A DNA stretch of 64,000 bases, taken from contig NZ_VTWS01000002.1 in NCBI RefSeq assembly GCF_008727875.1, positions 62,001 to 126,000 of the forward strand, written 5' to 3'. A model generated the notes under the pieces. The model was given only the letters and a program-made list of their open reading frames with translations, did no database searches and was not told the DNA's origin. Origin of the DNA: Larkinella humicola (GTDB lineage: Bacteria > Bacteroidota > Bacteroidia > Cytophagales > Spirosomataceae). Position 1 is the first letter of the stretch; each line of letters starts with the position of its first letter. The translations under genes were made by a program, and so were the position numbers. Below are positions 8,307-17,539 of this stretch, piece by piece.

Positions 8307-11261
8307 CTAGTTCAGGGCATCGAACAGGATTTCCGCCGGATGCTTCGCCAGACGTCCCGTTCCATCTTTGATCTGATGGCGGCAACTGGTTCCGGGCGCG
8401 GCAATCAACACCTCCGCAGGTTGCTCACGGACCGTCGGGAACAACACGAGTTCGCCCACCTGCATCGACAGCGTATAATGCTCTTCTTCGTAGCCAAACG
8501 AGCCCGCCATCCCGCAGCAACCGGAAGGAATCAGTTGCACTTCGTAATTTTCGGGCAACGACAGCATTTTCTTCGTCGGCACCTGCGACGCCAGGGCTTT
8601 CTGGTGGCAATGCCCGTGCAACTTGATCAGTCGTTTTTCGGTCGTGAAGGCGGTTTTTGTGATGTTACCGCGGTCTACTTCCTGCGCAATAAACTCATCC
8701 ACCAGCAACGAATGCTGGGCCAGGTGCTGAGCGGCTGCTTTCAATTCCGGCGGCATCAAATCCGCGTATTCGTCCCGGAATCCCAGAATGGCCGATGGTT
8801 CGATGCCGATCAGGGGAGTTTCAGCAGTAATCAGATCCTTCAACCGGTTTACATTCTCGATGGCAATTTTCTGCGCATCCCGCACCAGGCCTTTCGAGAG
8901 ATACGTCCGTCCGCTTTCCAGATGGTCGGGAATGATCACGTCATAGCCCAGTCGTTCAAGCAGTTGAATGGTTTTCTGGCCGACTTCCACGTCGTTGTAA
9001 TTCGTAAATTCATCGCAGAAGAGGTAGACGGTTTGGCGGTTTTTATGCGCCGGAACTGCCCGCTTTTTCCACCAGTTCTTCAAGGTCGTTCCCGCCAGTT
9101 CCGGCATGGTTCGATCCGGGTGAAAACCGGCCATCCGGTTCGCAATCCGCCGAAGCGCGGGCGTGTCATAAATCGCGTTGTACGCCCAGGGAGCCACACT
9201 CGCCAACGACATCAGTTTCGTAAAATTACCAATCAGGCGGGAGCGCAAGGGCGTTCCGTTGGCGTCGTAATAATGCTGCAAAAACTCCGCTTTCATGCGG
9301 CTGATGTCTACACTCGACGGACACTCGGATTTGCACCCTTTGCAGGACAAACACAGATCCATCACTTCCTTGATCTCTTCGTGATCGAACTGGTTGGCCT
9401 TGCTGGAGTTGGTCAGAAACTGGCGGAGGATGTTGGCCCGCGCCCGGGTGGTGTCCCGTTCCCGGCGGGTCGCCATGTAGCTGGGGCACATCGTTCCTCC
9501 CGTAACGGCGGTTTTTCGACAATCCCCTGACCCACTGCACTTTTCCGCCAGATTGAGAATACCGTCTTCCGCCGAAAAATCAAAAATGGTGTCGATCGGA
9601 ACCGGTTTCTGATCGGGCTGATACCGCAAAAATTCGTTCATCGGCGGGGTATCCACAATTTTCCCCGGATTAAAAATGCGCTGCGGGTCCCACATCCGCT
9701 TGATGTCCTGCACCAACTGAAAGTTAGCGTCTCCAATCATGTACGGAATAAACTCACCCCGCAAGCGTCCGTCGCCGTGTTCGCCCGACAGCGAACCGCC
9801 GTATTTTTTTACCAGTTCTGCCGTATCGGCCAGCAAGGCCCGAAACTGCAACCGGCCTTCATTCGATTTCAGGTTGATCAACGGCAGCACATGGAGTTCT
9901 CCCGCACCGGCGTGGGCCGAATATTCGAGCGTCAGGCCGTGCTTTTCGGCAGCCATTCGGTCCAATTCGTCAATGTAATCGGGCAGATCGCGGACATCCA
10001 CGGCGCAATCTTCGATAACGTTCGCCGGTTTATCATCGCCCGGAATGTTGTACATGATGCTCAACCCGGCCTTCCGCAGGTTCCAGGCTTTCACCGCTTC
10101 CTGGTCGAACAAAATCGGGAACGCATACCCCAATTCGTTCTCCTTTAGGGCATTAATAAGGCGATTGGCTTTCCCAGTGACGGCTTCAATGGTATCGTCA
10201 AAAAACTCGACCATCAATACCGCCTTGGGATCCCCCTCGACAAAATCCCGGTTTTTAGCCTGCTCGATGTTGCCTTTGGTCAATTGCAGAATGTAATCGT
10301 CGACCAGTTCGGAAGCCGAGCAGCGGTGTTCCAGCGCCACCAGATTGGCTTCCAGCGATTGCCGGATGGTGACAAAATGGGCGCAAACCAATGCACTTTT
10401 TTTCGGCGGCAACGGCAGCAGGTTCAGTTTGGCTTCGGTAATAAAACACAGCGTTCCTTCCGAGCCCGCAATGAGTTTGCAGAAGTTGAAGGTCTGGTCG
10501 GGATTTTGCTCAAAAAACGGCAGTAATTCATCGAGCGCGTAGCCCGTATTCCGGCGGGTGATGGTCGGCTTGGGAAAACCGGCCCGGATCTGTTTCTGAT
10601 TTTGTGATCCACTGAGCAGGTCGCGAACCTGTTGATACAACCGCTTTTCGAGCGGACTCACGACCCCAACACCCCGGCATTTGCCGTCAAATTCGTCACG
10701 ACTCAAACTCCGGAACGTCACTTCGGCACCATCGCTTAAAATCGCTTTCACTTCCAGCAAATGATTGCGCGTGCTGCCCCAGACAATTGAGTGCAGCCCG
10801 CAGGAATTATTGCCGATCATTCCGCCGACCATCGCCCGGCTGGCAGTGGAGGTTTCCGGGCCAAACATCAGACCGTGCGGTTTTAAAACCGCATTCAGAT
10901 CGTCGCGGATCACACCCGGCTGAACCCGAACCCAGCCTTCTTCGGGATTGATTTCCAGCACGTTCGAAAAATATTTGGAACAGTCGGCTACGATGCCGCC
11001 ACCGACTACCTGCCCGGCCAGCGACGTTCCGGCGGCTCTCGGAATCAGTGACGTCTGGTTTTGGCGGGCAAACCGCACCAGCCGTTTGATGTCTTCCGGC
11101 GTTTTGGGAAGGGCAACGGCCAGCGGTTTTTCCTGATACACCGACGCGTCCGTCGCATAGAGCAGGCGCATGGCTTCGTGTTCGGGAGATTGGTCGTGGT
11201 AGAGTTCTCCCTCGAACGACTGTGCGAGCGATGAAAAGGTAGGGGCGGGAATTTTAAACAT
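8307..11261 (-). CDS. FAD-linked oxidase with C-terminal iron-sulfur module (YdiJ/GlcD-GlpC-like fusion)
   Basis: This 984-residue protein fuses a lactate/glycolate-type FAD oxidase to an iron-sulfur and CCG module, as in E. coli YdiJ (about 1018 residues, reported as a D-2-hydroxyglutarate dehydrogenase). The FAD-binding PCMH part is seen at 45-280 with RAAGTSLAGQ (75-84) and MIGNNSCGLHS (148-158). The FAD-oxidase C-terminal domain follows to about 535 (GEHGDGRLRGE at 493-503). Iron-sulfur cysteines are at 575, 581 and 592 and in CLSCKGCKSEC at 637-647. A CCG domain near the end has GHCHQKAL and GCCGMAGSFGYE. It probably oxidises a D-2-hydroxyacid and passes electrons to the quinone pool or a carrier. 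The exact substrate is unknown. Confidence 0.9.
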   Translation of the reverse strand: MFKIPAPTFSSLAQSFEGELYHDQSPEHEAMRLLYATDASVYQEKPLAVALPKTPEDIKRLVRFARQNQTSLIPRAAGTSLAGQVVGGGIVADCSKYFSNVLEINPEEGWVRVQPGVIRDDLNAVLKPHGLMFGPETSTASRAMVGGMIGNNSCGLHSIVWGSTRNHLLEVKAILSDGAEVTFRSLSRDEFDGKCRGVGVVSPLEKRLYQQVRDLLSGSQNQKQIRAGFPKPTITRRNTGYALDELLPFFEQNPDQTFNFCKLIAGSEGTLCFITEAKLNLLPLPPKKSALVCAHFVTIRQSLEANLVALEHRCSASELVDDYILQLTKGNIEQAKNRDFVEGDPKAVLMVEFFDDTIEAVTGKANRLINALKENELGYAFPILFDQEAVKAWNLRKAGLSIMYNIPGDDKPANVIEDCAVDVRDLPDYIDELDRMAAEKHGLTLEYSAHAGAGELHVLPLINLKSNEGRLQFRALLADTAELVKKYGGSLSGEHGDGRLRGEFIPYMIGDANFQLVQDIKRMWDPQRIFNPGKIVDTPPMNEFLRYQPDQKPVPIDTIFDFSAEDGILNLAEKCSGSGDCRKTAVTGGTMCPSYMATRRERDTTRARANILRQFLTNSSKANQFDHEEIKEVMDLCLSCKGCKSECPSSVDISRMKAEFLQHYYDANGTPLRSRLIGNFTKLMSLASVAPWAYNAIYDTPALRRIANRMAGFHPDRTMPELAGTTLKNWWKKRAVPAHKNRQTVYLFCDEFTNYNDVEVGQKTIQLLERLGYDVIIPDHLESGRTYLSKGLVRDAQKIAIENVNRLKDLITAETPLIGIEPSAILGFRDEYADLMPPELKAAAQHLAQHSLLVDEFIAQEVDRGNITKTAFTTEKRLIKLHGHCHQKALASQVPTKKMLSLPENYEVQLIPSGCCGMAGSFGYEEEHYTLSMQVGELVLFPTVREQPAEVLIAAPGTSCRHQIKDGTGRLAKHPAEILFDALN

Positions 11262-11428
11262 AAAAGGCGAAAACCGGTCTGGGAACCGGCGAAATTAGGA
11301 ACGAATGTCTTGAAAAAAAACAAAAGGCCGACCGCAGTTCATCAGCCCCGAAAAAAGATCCCATCTCCACAGCAGACAATTTTCACCAAAAATAGTTTAT
11401 AGCCTACAAACCACTCACTTGAACGACA

Positions 11429-11611
11429 ATGAGCGTAAAAAGCATTTTCGGAATTATACTGACATTGGCCGGACTAATCGGCCTCATCTACGGCGGCATG
11501 GATCTCACCAGCGGGGGCGTTGCCCGGGCGTCCTGGATTTACCTCATCATGGGCGGTATTTTTTTCTTTTCCGGAATCAGCCTGATTCGCAGCACAAAAG
11601 ACGCTGCGTAG
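11429..11611 (+). CDS. Small two-helix membrane protein
   Basis: This 60-residue protein has two clear membrane segments, IFGIILTLAGLIGLIYGG and WIYLIMGGIFFFSGISLI, joined by a short turn (MDLTSGGVARAS). Such small helical-hairpin proteins are common in Cytophagales and have no known function. It is divergent from the FAD oxidase and overlaps no other gene. Its stop lies 8 bp before the stop of the convergent DUF1648 gene. The clear two-helix pattern supports a real gene. Confidence 0.65.
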   Translation: MSVKSIFGIILTLAGLIGLIYGGMDLTSGGVARASWIYLIMGGIFFFSGISLIRSTKDAA

Positions 11612-11618
11612 GAATTTA

Positions 11619-12134
11619 CTATTTGAGCGTATAGGCTCGTCGGACATAATAAATGATCGTGCCTAAAATAGATAGCCCTATGAAAATGAGGGGTGCTATT
11701 TTGCTCCTGACAAGTTCACCATTGGATACGGAACGTATCCAGTCCCAAAGTGACCAGAACATAAAGATCATTACTACACACGCCAACATAGCCAGCATTT
11801 CGTGTGTATTGCGGATTTGCCGTTCCCGGTTTTCGGGCGTTAACGGAGTGGGCATGTTGTAATAATCTGGCGGAATTTGGCGAATTGACCAGAATATAAC
11901 GAAAATAAAGGTAGCAAGTCCCGGCACAATGAACAGTTGCCCGCGACCACCCCAGCGATCCGGTTTTCCGGCCAGACCAAAATGGACGGGAATGGTTTCG
12001 GGCAATTGGGCATAATACCCAATGATCAGGACCACCTGCCCGACGAGCAGCAACAGGGTCAGGGCGTTCAGCAGACGTTCCGTTCGTGGAACGGCGGTGG
12101 ATAACAGGGGTTTCATCTGAGTGTCGTTAAGCAT
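11619..12134 (-). CDS. DUF1648-containing membrane protein
   Basis: The protein is about 171 residues with four predicted membrane helices. The first half has the DUF1648 motif, LPETIPVHFGLAGKPDRWG, known from SdpI-like immunity and other small membrane proteins. I place the start at MLNDTQMK, where the ATG overlaps the MATE stop by 8 bp (ATGCTTAA), consistent with translational coupling. A start at MKPLLSTAVP (12116) is also possible, as is an earlier one. The function is unknown. The overlap suggests expression with the MATE transporter. Confidence 0.8.
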   Translation of the reverse strand: MLNDTQMKPLLSTAVPRTERLLNALTLLLLVGQVVLIIGYYAQLPETIPVHFGLAGKPDRWGGRGQLFIVPGLATFIFVIFWSIRQIPPDYYNMPTPLTPENRERQIRNTHEMLAMLACVVMIFMFWSLWDWIRSVSNGELVRSKIAPLIFIGLSILGTIIYYVRRAYTLK

Positions 12135-13509
12135 TGTAAACGTTTTTTTCAACCGCATCCGGTTTGATCTGCCGAACCAGCCGAAAAAACCGGATTGGGA
12201 ACAGAATGGCCGCCATCGTCAAACCAGCCAGCAGACCGATCCAGATACCGATCGCGCCCAGGTTAAACCAGAAACCCAGCACGTAACTCATCGGCAATCC
12301 GATGATCCAGTAAGCAAACAGGCTGATGATGGTGGGTGTATTGACGTCCGACAACCCACGCAACATGCCGATTCCAACCACCTGAATGCCGTCGGACAGT
12401 TGGAAAAACCCGGCCATGATGACCAGCGAAGCCGCAATCGCGGCCACTTCCGGGTTGTCGCGGATATACCAGCTCACCAGCCAGTCGTTGGCCGTCAGGA
12501 AAACCACCGCCGGTAGACCCATGAACACAAAAACCAGCCACAAAGCTGCTACCCCGGCCCGGCGCACGGCGGTCAGGTTGGAGCGACCCAGCGCACGGCT
12601 AACCCGAATGGAACCCGCAGCCGAAATGCCGGTAGCCATCATGTAGGTGATCGAAGCCATGTTGATGGCAATCTGGTGCGCGGCCAGTTGGTCGGTTCCG
12701 AGCCAGCCCGCCATCATGGCAGCCAGTGAAAAGGTCGCTACTTCGAAGAAAAACGTAAACCCGCCCGGCAGTCCCAGTTGCAGAATCTGACGAATGTGCC
12801 TGCTCACCCCCAGCGTCTGGAACGAGGGGAGAAAGTAACACTGAAACAGGCTGTTTCGCCGGATGTAGAGAATGATTGCGGCTGCCATGAAGCTGCGTGA
12901 AAGCAGTGTTCCCAGCGCCGAACCCTGAACGCCCAGCGCCGGAAACGGACCAACGCCTTTGATCAGAACATAATTGAGCAACGCATTCAGAAACAGCGCC
13001 AGCAAGGTAATGATCAGGGCAATTCGCGGATACGAAAGACCGTCGCACAACTGCCGGGCGGCAATAAACAGAAACAGCGGAATGTTCGATAAACTGAGAA
13101 TGAGCAGAAAATTCCGGCCAATTTCGGTGACCTCCAGCGTCTGTCCAAACTGGTCGTAAAAGTAGGCCACACCGACACCAACCAGCCCCAGCGCCAAACC
13201 CAGCCACAGGGCAACCCACAAACCCGCCCGGAACAATCGGTTGATCTCGGCGGCATCGTTGCGCCCGCGAGCCTGCGACACCAGCGCAGCCACCACCGAC
13301 AAACCGCCCACGCCAATGCTCGATACCAGAAAAGACAGCGACACCGACAACCCAGCCCCCGCCAGCGGAATGGCGCCCAGCAACCGCCCGACGAACAAAT
13401 CGTCGGTGACGCCCATCAACACCACCCCCAATTGGGCAATCACAATCGGAATGCTCAGCCGGATGGTGTCGGCCAGTTCCGGTTTATACATCTGGTACCA
13501 CTGCTTCAT
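12127..13509 (-). CDS. MATE family efflux transporter (NorM-like)
   Basis: This 460-residue inner-membrane protein has about twelve hydrophobic segments in two similar halves and the typical MATE opening, LSIPIVIAQLGVVLMGVTDDLFVGRLL, in its first helix region. MATE pumps export cationic drugs, flavins or other compounds in exchange for Na+ or H+. The substrate cannot be read from sequence. The gene overlaps the downstream DUF1648 gene by a few bases, so the two are probably cotranscribed. The start is the ATG at MKQWYQMYKPELADT, just ahead of the amphipathic N-terminus common in this family. Confidence 0.92.
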   Translation of the reverse strand: MKQWYQMYKPELADTIRLSIPIVIAQLGVVLMGVTDDLFVGRLLGAIPLAGAGLSVSLSFLVSSIGVGGLSVVAALVSQARGRNDAAEINRLFRAGLWVALWLGLALGLVGVGVAYFYDQFGQTLEVTEIGRNFLLILSLSNIPLFLFIAARQLCDGLSYPRIALIITLLALFLNALLNYVLIKGVGPFPALGVQGSALGTLLSRSFMAAAIILYIRRNSLFQCYFLPSFQTLGVSRHIRQILQLGLPGGFTFFFEVATFSLAAMMAGWLGTDQLAAHQIAINMASITYMMATGISAAGSIRVSRALGRSNLTAVRRAGVAALWLVFVFMGLPAVVFLTANDWLVSWYIRDNPEVAAIAASLVIMAGFFQLSDGIQVVGIGMLRGLSDVNTPTIISLFAYWIIGLPMSYVLGFWFNLGAIGIWIGLLAGLTMAAILFPIRFFRLVRQIKPDAVEKNVYNA

Positions 13510-13593
13510 GCTTTCCCAACAGCAACTTTTCGATGCTTGTTCCGGTCGTCGACGCTCTGGAAAGGATTAATGATGGTGCAAGACTTTTTTTGT

Positions 13594-13601
13594 TACTTTT
13601 G
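13594..13601 (+). promoter_or_regulatory. Possible -7 element for the DUF4290 gene
   Basis: TACTTTTG matches TAnnTTTG exactly and lies 30 bp before the TTG start at 13631. That would give a leader of roughly 20-25 bases. A good -33 TTTG at 19-21 bp upstream is not seen. Confidence 0.35.
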
Positions 13602-13630
13602 TCTAAACATACCATAGACGCCCCAATCGA

Positions 13631-14437
13631 TTGAAAGAGTACGGCAGCAACATCCAAAAATTAGTCGAACATCTACAGACTATCGAAGACCGCGAGAAGC
13701 GCACCCGCTACGCGCACATCTTGGTAGAACTGATGCGGCAGATCCATCCCAACATGCGGGATAATCAGGATTACTATAATAAATTGTGGGACGACCTCTA
13801 CATCATGTCGGGCTTCAAGCTCGATGTGGACAGCCCCTACCCACCCCCAACGGCGGATGTCCTGGGGAAGAAGCCGCAGCCCGTTCCGTATAATACCCAC
13901 GGTTTGCGCTACAAACACTACGGCCAGAATATCAACCTCCTGATTGCCAAAGCCATTTCGCTGGAAGATTCCGAAGAACGCCTGGCCTTCGTTTCGTACA
14001 TGGCTAAGTTGATGAAGACGTTTTATTCGACCTGGAACAAGGAAGCGGTGGAAGACGAGACGATCCTGACCAACCTCGACGAGATGGCGAACGGCAAGCT
14101 CCACGCCGACATCATGTCGATCCGAACCAACGGTTTTGTCGATGCCACTCCACGCGAACGGACGGGGGATCAACCGCCCCGGCGTACGCCCAGCGGCCCT
14201 TCGCACGGCCGAAACGAAGGATCAGTGCCCTCCCACGGTCGTCACGATGGCTCAGGACAAGCCTACAACCGAAACGAAACGTCGGGGAACCGCCAGAACA
14301 ACCCGAATTTCTACCCCAACCAGGGATCGCGTGGCCACCGGGATGGTGGCGCAGGCGGCCGTGACAACCGCGATGGCGGACACCGGAACGACCGGTTCAG
14401 AGGGGGCAACAATCCTAATAACCGCAAAAGACGTTAA
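13631..14437 (+). CDS. DUF4290 protein with Gly/Asn/Arg-rich tail
   Basis: The first 170 residues match DUF4290, a helical family confined to Bacteroidota and found near murA in Cytophagales. The conserved stretch KRTRYAHILVELMRQIHPNM is present near residue 20. The rest (about 170-268) is a low-complexity tail rich in Gly, Arg, Asn and Asp with repeated SHGRN/SHGRH units, a composition often seen in RNA-associated or phase-separating proteins. The start must be TTG: an in-frame TAA lies nine codons upstream and there is no ATG between. The function is unknown. murA follows 151 bp downstream on the same strand, across a repeat array. Confidence 0.88.
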   Translation: MKEYGSNIQKLVEHLQTIEDREKRTRYAHILVELMRQIHPNMRDNQDYYNKLWDDLYIMSGFKLDVDSPYPPPTADVLGKKPQPVPYNTHGLRYKHYGQNINLLIAKAISLEDSEERLAFVSYMAKLMKTFYSTWNKEAVEDETILTNLDEMANGKLHADIMSIRTNGFVDATPRERTGDQPPRRTPSGPSHGRNEGSVPSHGRHDGSGQAYNRNETSGNRQNNPNFYPNQGSRGHRDGGAGGRDNRDGGHRNDRFRGGNNPNNRKRR

Positions 14438-14454
14438 ACAGAGTCAGGAAGGAA

Positions 14455-14584
14455 GAGTTAAGAATGAAGAGTTAAGAATTAAAAGTCAAGACGGGGCTGC
14501 CATTCGGTTCCTTATTGGTCTCAACTTTTAACTCTTAACTCTTCATTCTTAACTCATTTCTCTTGACTCTTAATTCTTAACACC
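14455..14584. repeat. Inverted heptad arrays with a GC-rich core
   Basis: The left arm (14455-14489) reads GAGTTAA, GAATGAA, GAGTTAA, GAATTAA, AAGTCAA. The right arm (14522-14584) reads CAACTTT, TAACTCT, TAACTCT, TCATTCT, TAACTCA, TTTCTCT, TGACTCT, TAATTCT, TAACACC. A 32-base stretch of the left arm pairs with 14524-14555 with about two mismatches. The core begins with GACGGGGCTGCC. The element starts 17 bp after the DUF4290 stop and ends 4 bp before the murA start, so it fills the intergenic space. Confidence 0.75.
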
Positions 14585-14588
14585 CCAT

Positions 14589-15896
14589 ATGGCTTCTTTC
14601 CGAATTGCCGGTGACCAACATTTGAAAGGCGAAATCAGCCCGCAGGGCGCTAAAAACGAAGCACTCCAGATTCTGTGTGCGGTTTTGCTGACTGATCAGC
14701 CGGTTACCATTCATAATATTCCTGACATCCGTGACGTCAACAAATTGATCGAACTTTTGGGCGATCTGGGCGTTCAGGTCAAGCAGTTATCTCCGTCATC
14801 GTACCGTTTTCAGGCCGATCAGGTCGATATTTCCATTCTGGACACGGCCGACTACCGCGAAAAAGCGTCAGCCCTGCGTGGCTCGGTCATGCTGTTGGGG
14901 CCCATGCTGGGCCGTTTCAAAACCGGACGGATTCCGCGGCCCGGTGGCGACAAAATTGGCCGTCGGCGACTGGATACGCACTTTCTGGGTTTTGAAAAAC
15001 TGGGTGCCAAGTTCAATTTCGACTCCGACGAAAGCGGTATGTACCATGTCGATGCCAGCCATTTGAAAGGCACCTACATGCTGCTGGACGAAGCCTCCGT
15101 TACCGGAACCGCCAATGTGGTGATGGCTGCCGTGCTGGCCGAAGGCACCACGACGATTTACAATGCCGCCTGTGAACCGTATTTGCAGCAACTGTGCGCG
15201 ATGCTGAATCGCATGGGCGCCAAAATCAGCGGTATTTCTTCCAATCTGCTCACCATCGAGGGCGTCGACAAACTGGGCGGAACCGATCACACCATGTTGC
15301 CCGACATGATCGAAATTGGATCATTCATCGGTCTGGCTGCCATGACGCAGTCGGAAATAACGATCAAAGACTGCCAGATTCCGCAATTGGGCATCATTCC
15401 CGACGTTTTCAAACGGCTGGGAATCAAGATGGAATTTCGGGGCGACGACATTTTCGTTCCGGCGCAGGAGCACTACCAGATCGAGAGTTTTCTGGATGGC
15501 GGCATGATGACGGTTTCTGACGCGCCCTGGCCCGGTTTCACACCGGATTTGCTCAGCATTGTGCTCGTCACGGCCATTCAGGCCCAAGGCACGCTGCTCG
15601 TACACCAGAAGATGTTTGAAAGCCGGTTGTTCTTCGTGGATAAACTGATTGAAATGGGTGCCCAGATGATTCTGTGCGATCCGCACCGGGCCACGGTCAT
15701 TGGTCTGAATCGCCAGCAGCAACTGAAAGGCATTCGGATGTCGTCACCCGATATACGTGCGGGCGTTGCCCTGCTGATTGCCGCTCTTTCGGCCAAAGGC
15801 GAAAGCATTATCGACAACATCGAGCAAATCGACCGGGGGTATCAAAACATCGACGGACGACTCAACGCGATTGGAGCCAAAATCGAGCGATTGTAA
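14589..15896 (+). CDS. murA: UDP-N-acetylglucosamine 1-carboxyvinyltransferase
   Basis: MurA transfers enolpyruvate from PEP to UDP-GlcNAc, the first committed step of peptidoglycan synthesis in the cytoplasm. The 435-residue length and the motif GAKNEALQ (20-27, with the substrate-binding Lys-Asn pair) are typical. In the catalytic loop, where E. coli has Cys115 in GGCTIGARP, this protein reads PGGDKIGRRR with Asp at 121. The same Cys-to-Asp replacement is known in Mycobacterium tuberculosis and Chlamydia and makes MurA insensitive to fosfomycin, so this enzyme should be naturally resistant. A strong terminator follows. The start ATG lies 4 bp after a heptad repeat array. Confidence 0.96.
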   Translation: MASFRIAGDQHLKGEISPQGAKNEALQILCAVLLTDQPVTIHNIPDIRDVNKLIELLGDLGVQVKQLSPSSYRFQADQVDISILDTADYREKASALRGSVMLLGPMLGRFKTGRIPRPGGDKIGRRRLDTHFLGFEKLGAKFNFDSDESGMYHVDASHLKGTYMLLDEASVTGTANVVMAAVLAEGTTTIYNAACEPYLQQLCAMLNRMGAKISGISSNLLTIEGVDKLGGTDHTMLPDMIEIGSFIGLAAMTQSEITIKDCQIPQLGIIPDVFKRLGIKMEFRGDDIFVPAQEHYQIESFLDGGMMTVSDAPWPGFTPDLLSIVLVTAIQAQGTLLVHQKMFESRLFFVDKLIEMGAQMILCDPHRATVIGLNRQQQLKGIRMSSPDIRAGVALLIAALSAKGESIIDNIEQIDRGYQNIDGRLNAIGAKIERL

Positions 15897-15921
15897 CGTA
15901 CCACGATTTCCTTGTGATTTT

Positions 15922-15953
15922 CAAAAAGCCGCCCCAAATGGGGCGGCTTTTTG
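15922..15953 (+). terminator. Rho-independent terminator after murA
   Basis: A perfect 14-base stem (CAAAAAGCCGCCCC / GGGGCGGCTTTTTG) with an AAAT loop lies 26 bp after the murA stop and ends in a T-run. The A-run on the left also allows it to work on the other strand. Confidence 0.9.
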
Positions 15954-16099
15954 AATGTAAATGCTATTTATTTTGTATTCCTTGTGATAAGCGATAGTAT
16001 TTTTTGATAAGCGGTACGTACTATGTAGCAAAACGATCGTTATAGTTTATGAAGGGTGCGCGGCAGATCCTTCATCGTATTCCTAAAAACAACAGAGCA

Positions 16100-16297
16100 A
16101 TGAACCCTACCAGCGAACTTTACCAGCGGCTGAGCGCCCGCAGGAATGCCCTATTAGTGCATTACAGCCACAACGACACTCTCAAAAGCAGCGATCCGGC
16201 CACGTATCGGAAATACCAGGGTGAACTCCGGGATTTAAACCGGAAATTACGCCTGATCCGGGGGCAGATGGAAGAGAACCCAACTCTCCACAGCTAG
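16100..16297 (+). CDS. Small helical protein, 65 residues, unknown
   Basis: The protein starting MNPTSELYQRLSARRNALL is charged, has no Cys, and is predicted to be mostly helical, with the pattern of a short antiparallel coiled coil (YRKYQGELRDLNRKLRLIRGQ). A 17-residue upstream extension starting at 16049 is possible but begins in low-quality sequence. It stands alone between the murA terminator and a convergent zinc-ribbon gene. I do not recognise a family. Confidence 0.55.
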   Translation: MNPTSELYQRLSARRNALLVHYSHNDTLKSSDPATYRKYQGELRDLNRKLRLIRGQMEENPTLHS

Positions 16298-16360
16298 ACT
16301 TTTCTGTACAGCGACTCCGCTCGGAATCAGGAGATTGATGTCCACCACACCACTGTGTCC

Positions 16361-16654
16361 CTACGTGTAGGAGGCTTTCGGTTTGGGAGCCGAATCTTTC
16401 ATGCTTTCCGGTTCCGAATCCGGCGTGTTCTTGTTCAAATAAAACGTACGATGGCAACGCCGGCAACGGAAATACTTGAGCGGAAGGTAGTCATAAAGCC
16501 GGCGAACGTAAAGGGGCCTGTTCGTTCGTTCCAGGTGCATGGCCGTGTGGCAGTGACTACACTCGCAAACTTTTTGGGTGTTCAATACAATTACCAGCAG
16601 CAGGATGATGTAAAGGGCTGCTAGGCCAAGGAGTGCGTAAAGTACCAGAATCAT
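16361..16654 (-). CDS. Membrane-anchored zinc-ribbon protein
   Basis: This 97-residue protein has one N-terminal membrane helix (about residues 3-25) and then two CxxC pairs, CSHC near 32-35 and CRRC near 64-67, spaced as in a zinc ribbon. The C-terminal tail is rich in Pro, Ser and Glu. It probably sits in the inner membrane with the ribbon in the cytoplasm. The function is unknown. It is convergent with the small helical gene at 16100. Confidence 0.65.
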   Translation of the reverse strand: MILVLYALLGLAALYIILLLVIVLNTQKVCECSHCHTAMHLERTNRPLYVRRLYDYLPLKYFRCRRCHRTFYLNKNTPDSEPESMKDSAPKPKASYT

Positions 16655-16875
16655 TTATAGCTACGAACGATGTGGGTTAATTAATCTGCAAAATTGAGTT
16701 ACCTACGAATAGGAGACAATTTTAGTTGCGTCGAAGTGGCAAAATACTTATTTTTTTTTACCCTATGGCCCCCAAATTGTTTAATTTCAACCTCTTTACA
16801 CCTAACAATCAGGGCGTTATTTTGTTGTGATTTTCGTTTTTGCCAATGCCGCGGATACACATTCTTTCCAGTTTG

Positions 16876-16883
16876 TATCTTTG
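16876..16883 (+). promoter_or_regulatory. Possible -7 element for rnhA
   Basis: TATCTTTG matches TAnnTTTG exactly, 24 bp before the rnhA start. The expected -33 TTTG is not at an ideal distance. Confidence 0.4.
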
Positions 16884-16906
16884 CGGCTTTCTTGAACGGA
16901 TACACC

Positions 16907-17539
16907 ATGGCGAAATCGCCCAAATATTACGTCGTCTGGAAAGGGCGGCAAAAAGGAGTTTACGATACCTGGGAAGGCTGTCAGGAGCAGATTCAGAATT
17001 TTCCCGGCGCTCTGTACAAATCGTTTGAAAGCCGCACGGTGGCCGACAAAGCGCTGGGCGAAAAACCGCATCTGCATTTGCAGGGCAAAGGGCCGGGAAC
17101 CGATGGCAAAAGCCAGAAGCTATTTGTTGGCAAGCCCATCGCCGACAGCATTGCCGTCGATGCCGCCTGGAACACAGCTACCGGCGACATGGAATACCAG
17201 GGTGTGCATGCCACCACGAAGCAACTCCTCTTCCATCAGGGCCCTCATCCCGACGGCACCAACAACATCGGCGAATTTCTGGCCATCGTTCACGCCCTGG
17301 CATGGTTGAAACAGCGCAACAGCAATCTGCCCATTTATTCCGATTCCCGGACGGCTATTAGCTGGGTACTGAAAAAGAAAGCCAACACCAAACTGGAAGA
17401 AACCGCCCGAAATGCCCACCTGTTCGAGCTGATCGACCGGGCCGAAAACTGGCTGAAAACCAACAACTTCCTTAACAAAATCTTGAAATGGGAAACCGAA
17501 TACTGGGGCGAAAACCCCGCCGACTTTGGCCGGAAGTAG
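16907..17539 (+). CDS. rnhA: Ribonuclease HI with N-terminal viroplasmin domain
   Basis: RNase HI cuts the RNA strand of RNA-DNA hybrids during replication and repair. The first 50 residues are a viroplasmin (caulimovirus-type) hybrid-binding domain (KYYVVWKGRQKGVYDTWEGC), and the RNase H domain begins near 75. The four catalytic acidic residues are in place: Asp85 (AVDAAWN), Glu123 (NIGEFLA), Asp146 (IYSDSRT) and Asp206 (NPADFGR). The 210-residue length fits the two-domain type common in Bacteroidota and Clostridia. The start at MAKSPKYYVV is chosen because the domain begins there; the frame is open for about 70 codons upstream but in AT-rich noncoding sequence. Confidence 0.93.
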   Translation: MAKSPKYYVVWKGRQKGVYDTWEGCQEQIQNFPGALYKSFESRTVADKALGEKPHLHLQGKGPGTDGKSQKLFVGKPIADSIAVDAAWNTATGDMEYQGVHATTKQLLFHQGPHPDGTNNIGEFLAIVHALAWLKQRNSNLPIYSDSRTAISWVLKKKANTKLEETARNAHLFELIDRAENWLKTNNFLNKILKWETEYWGENPADFGRK

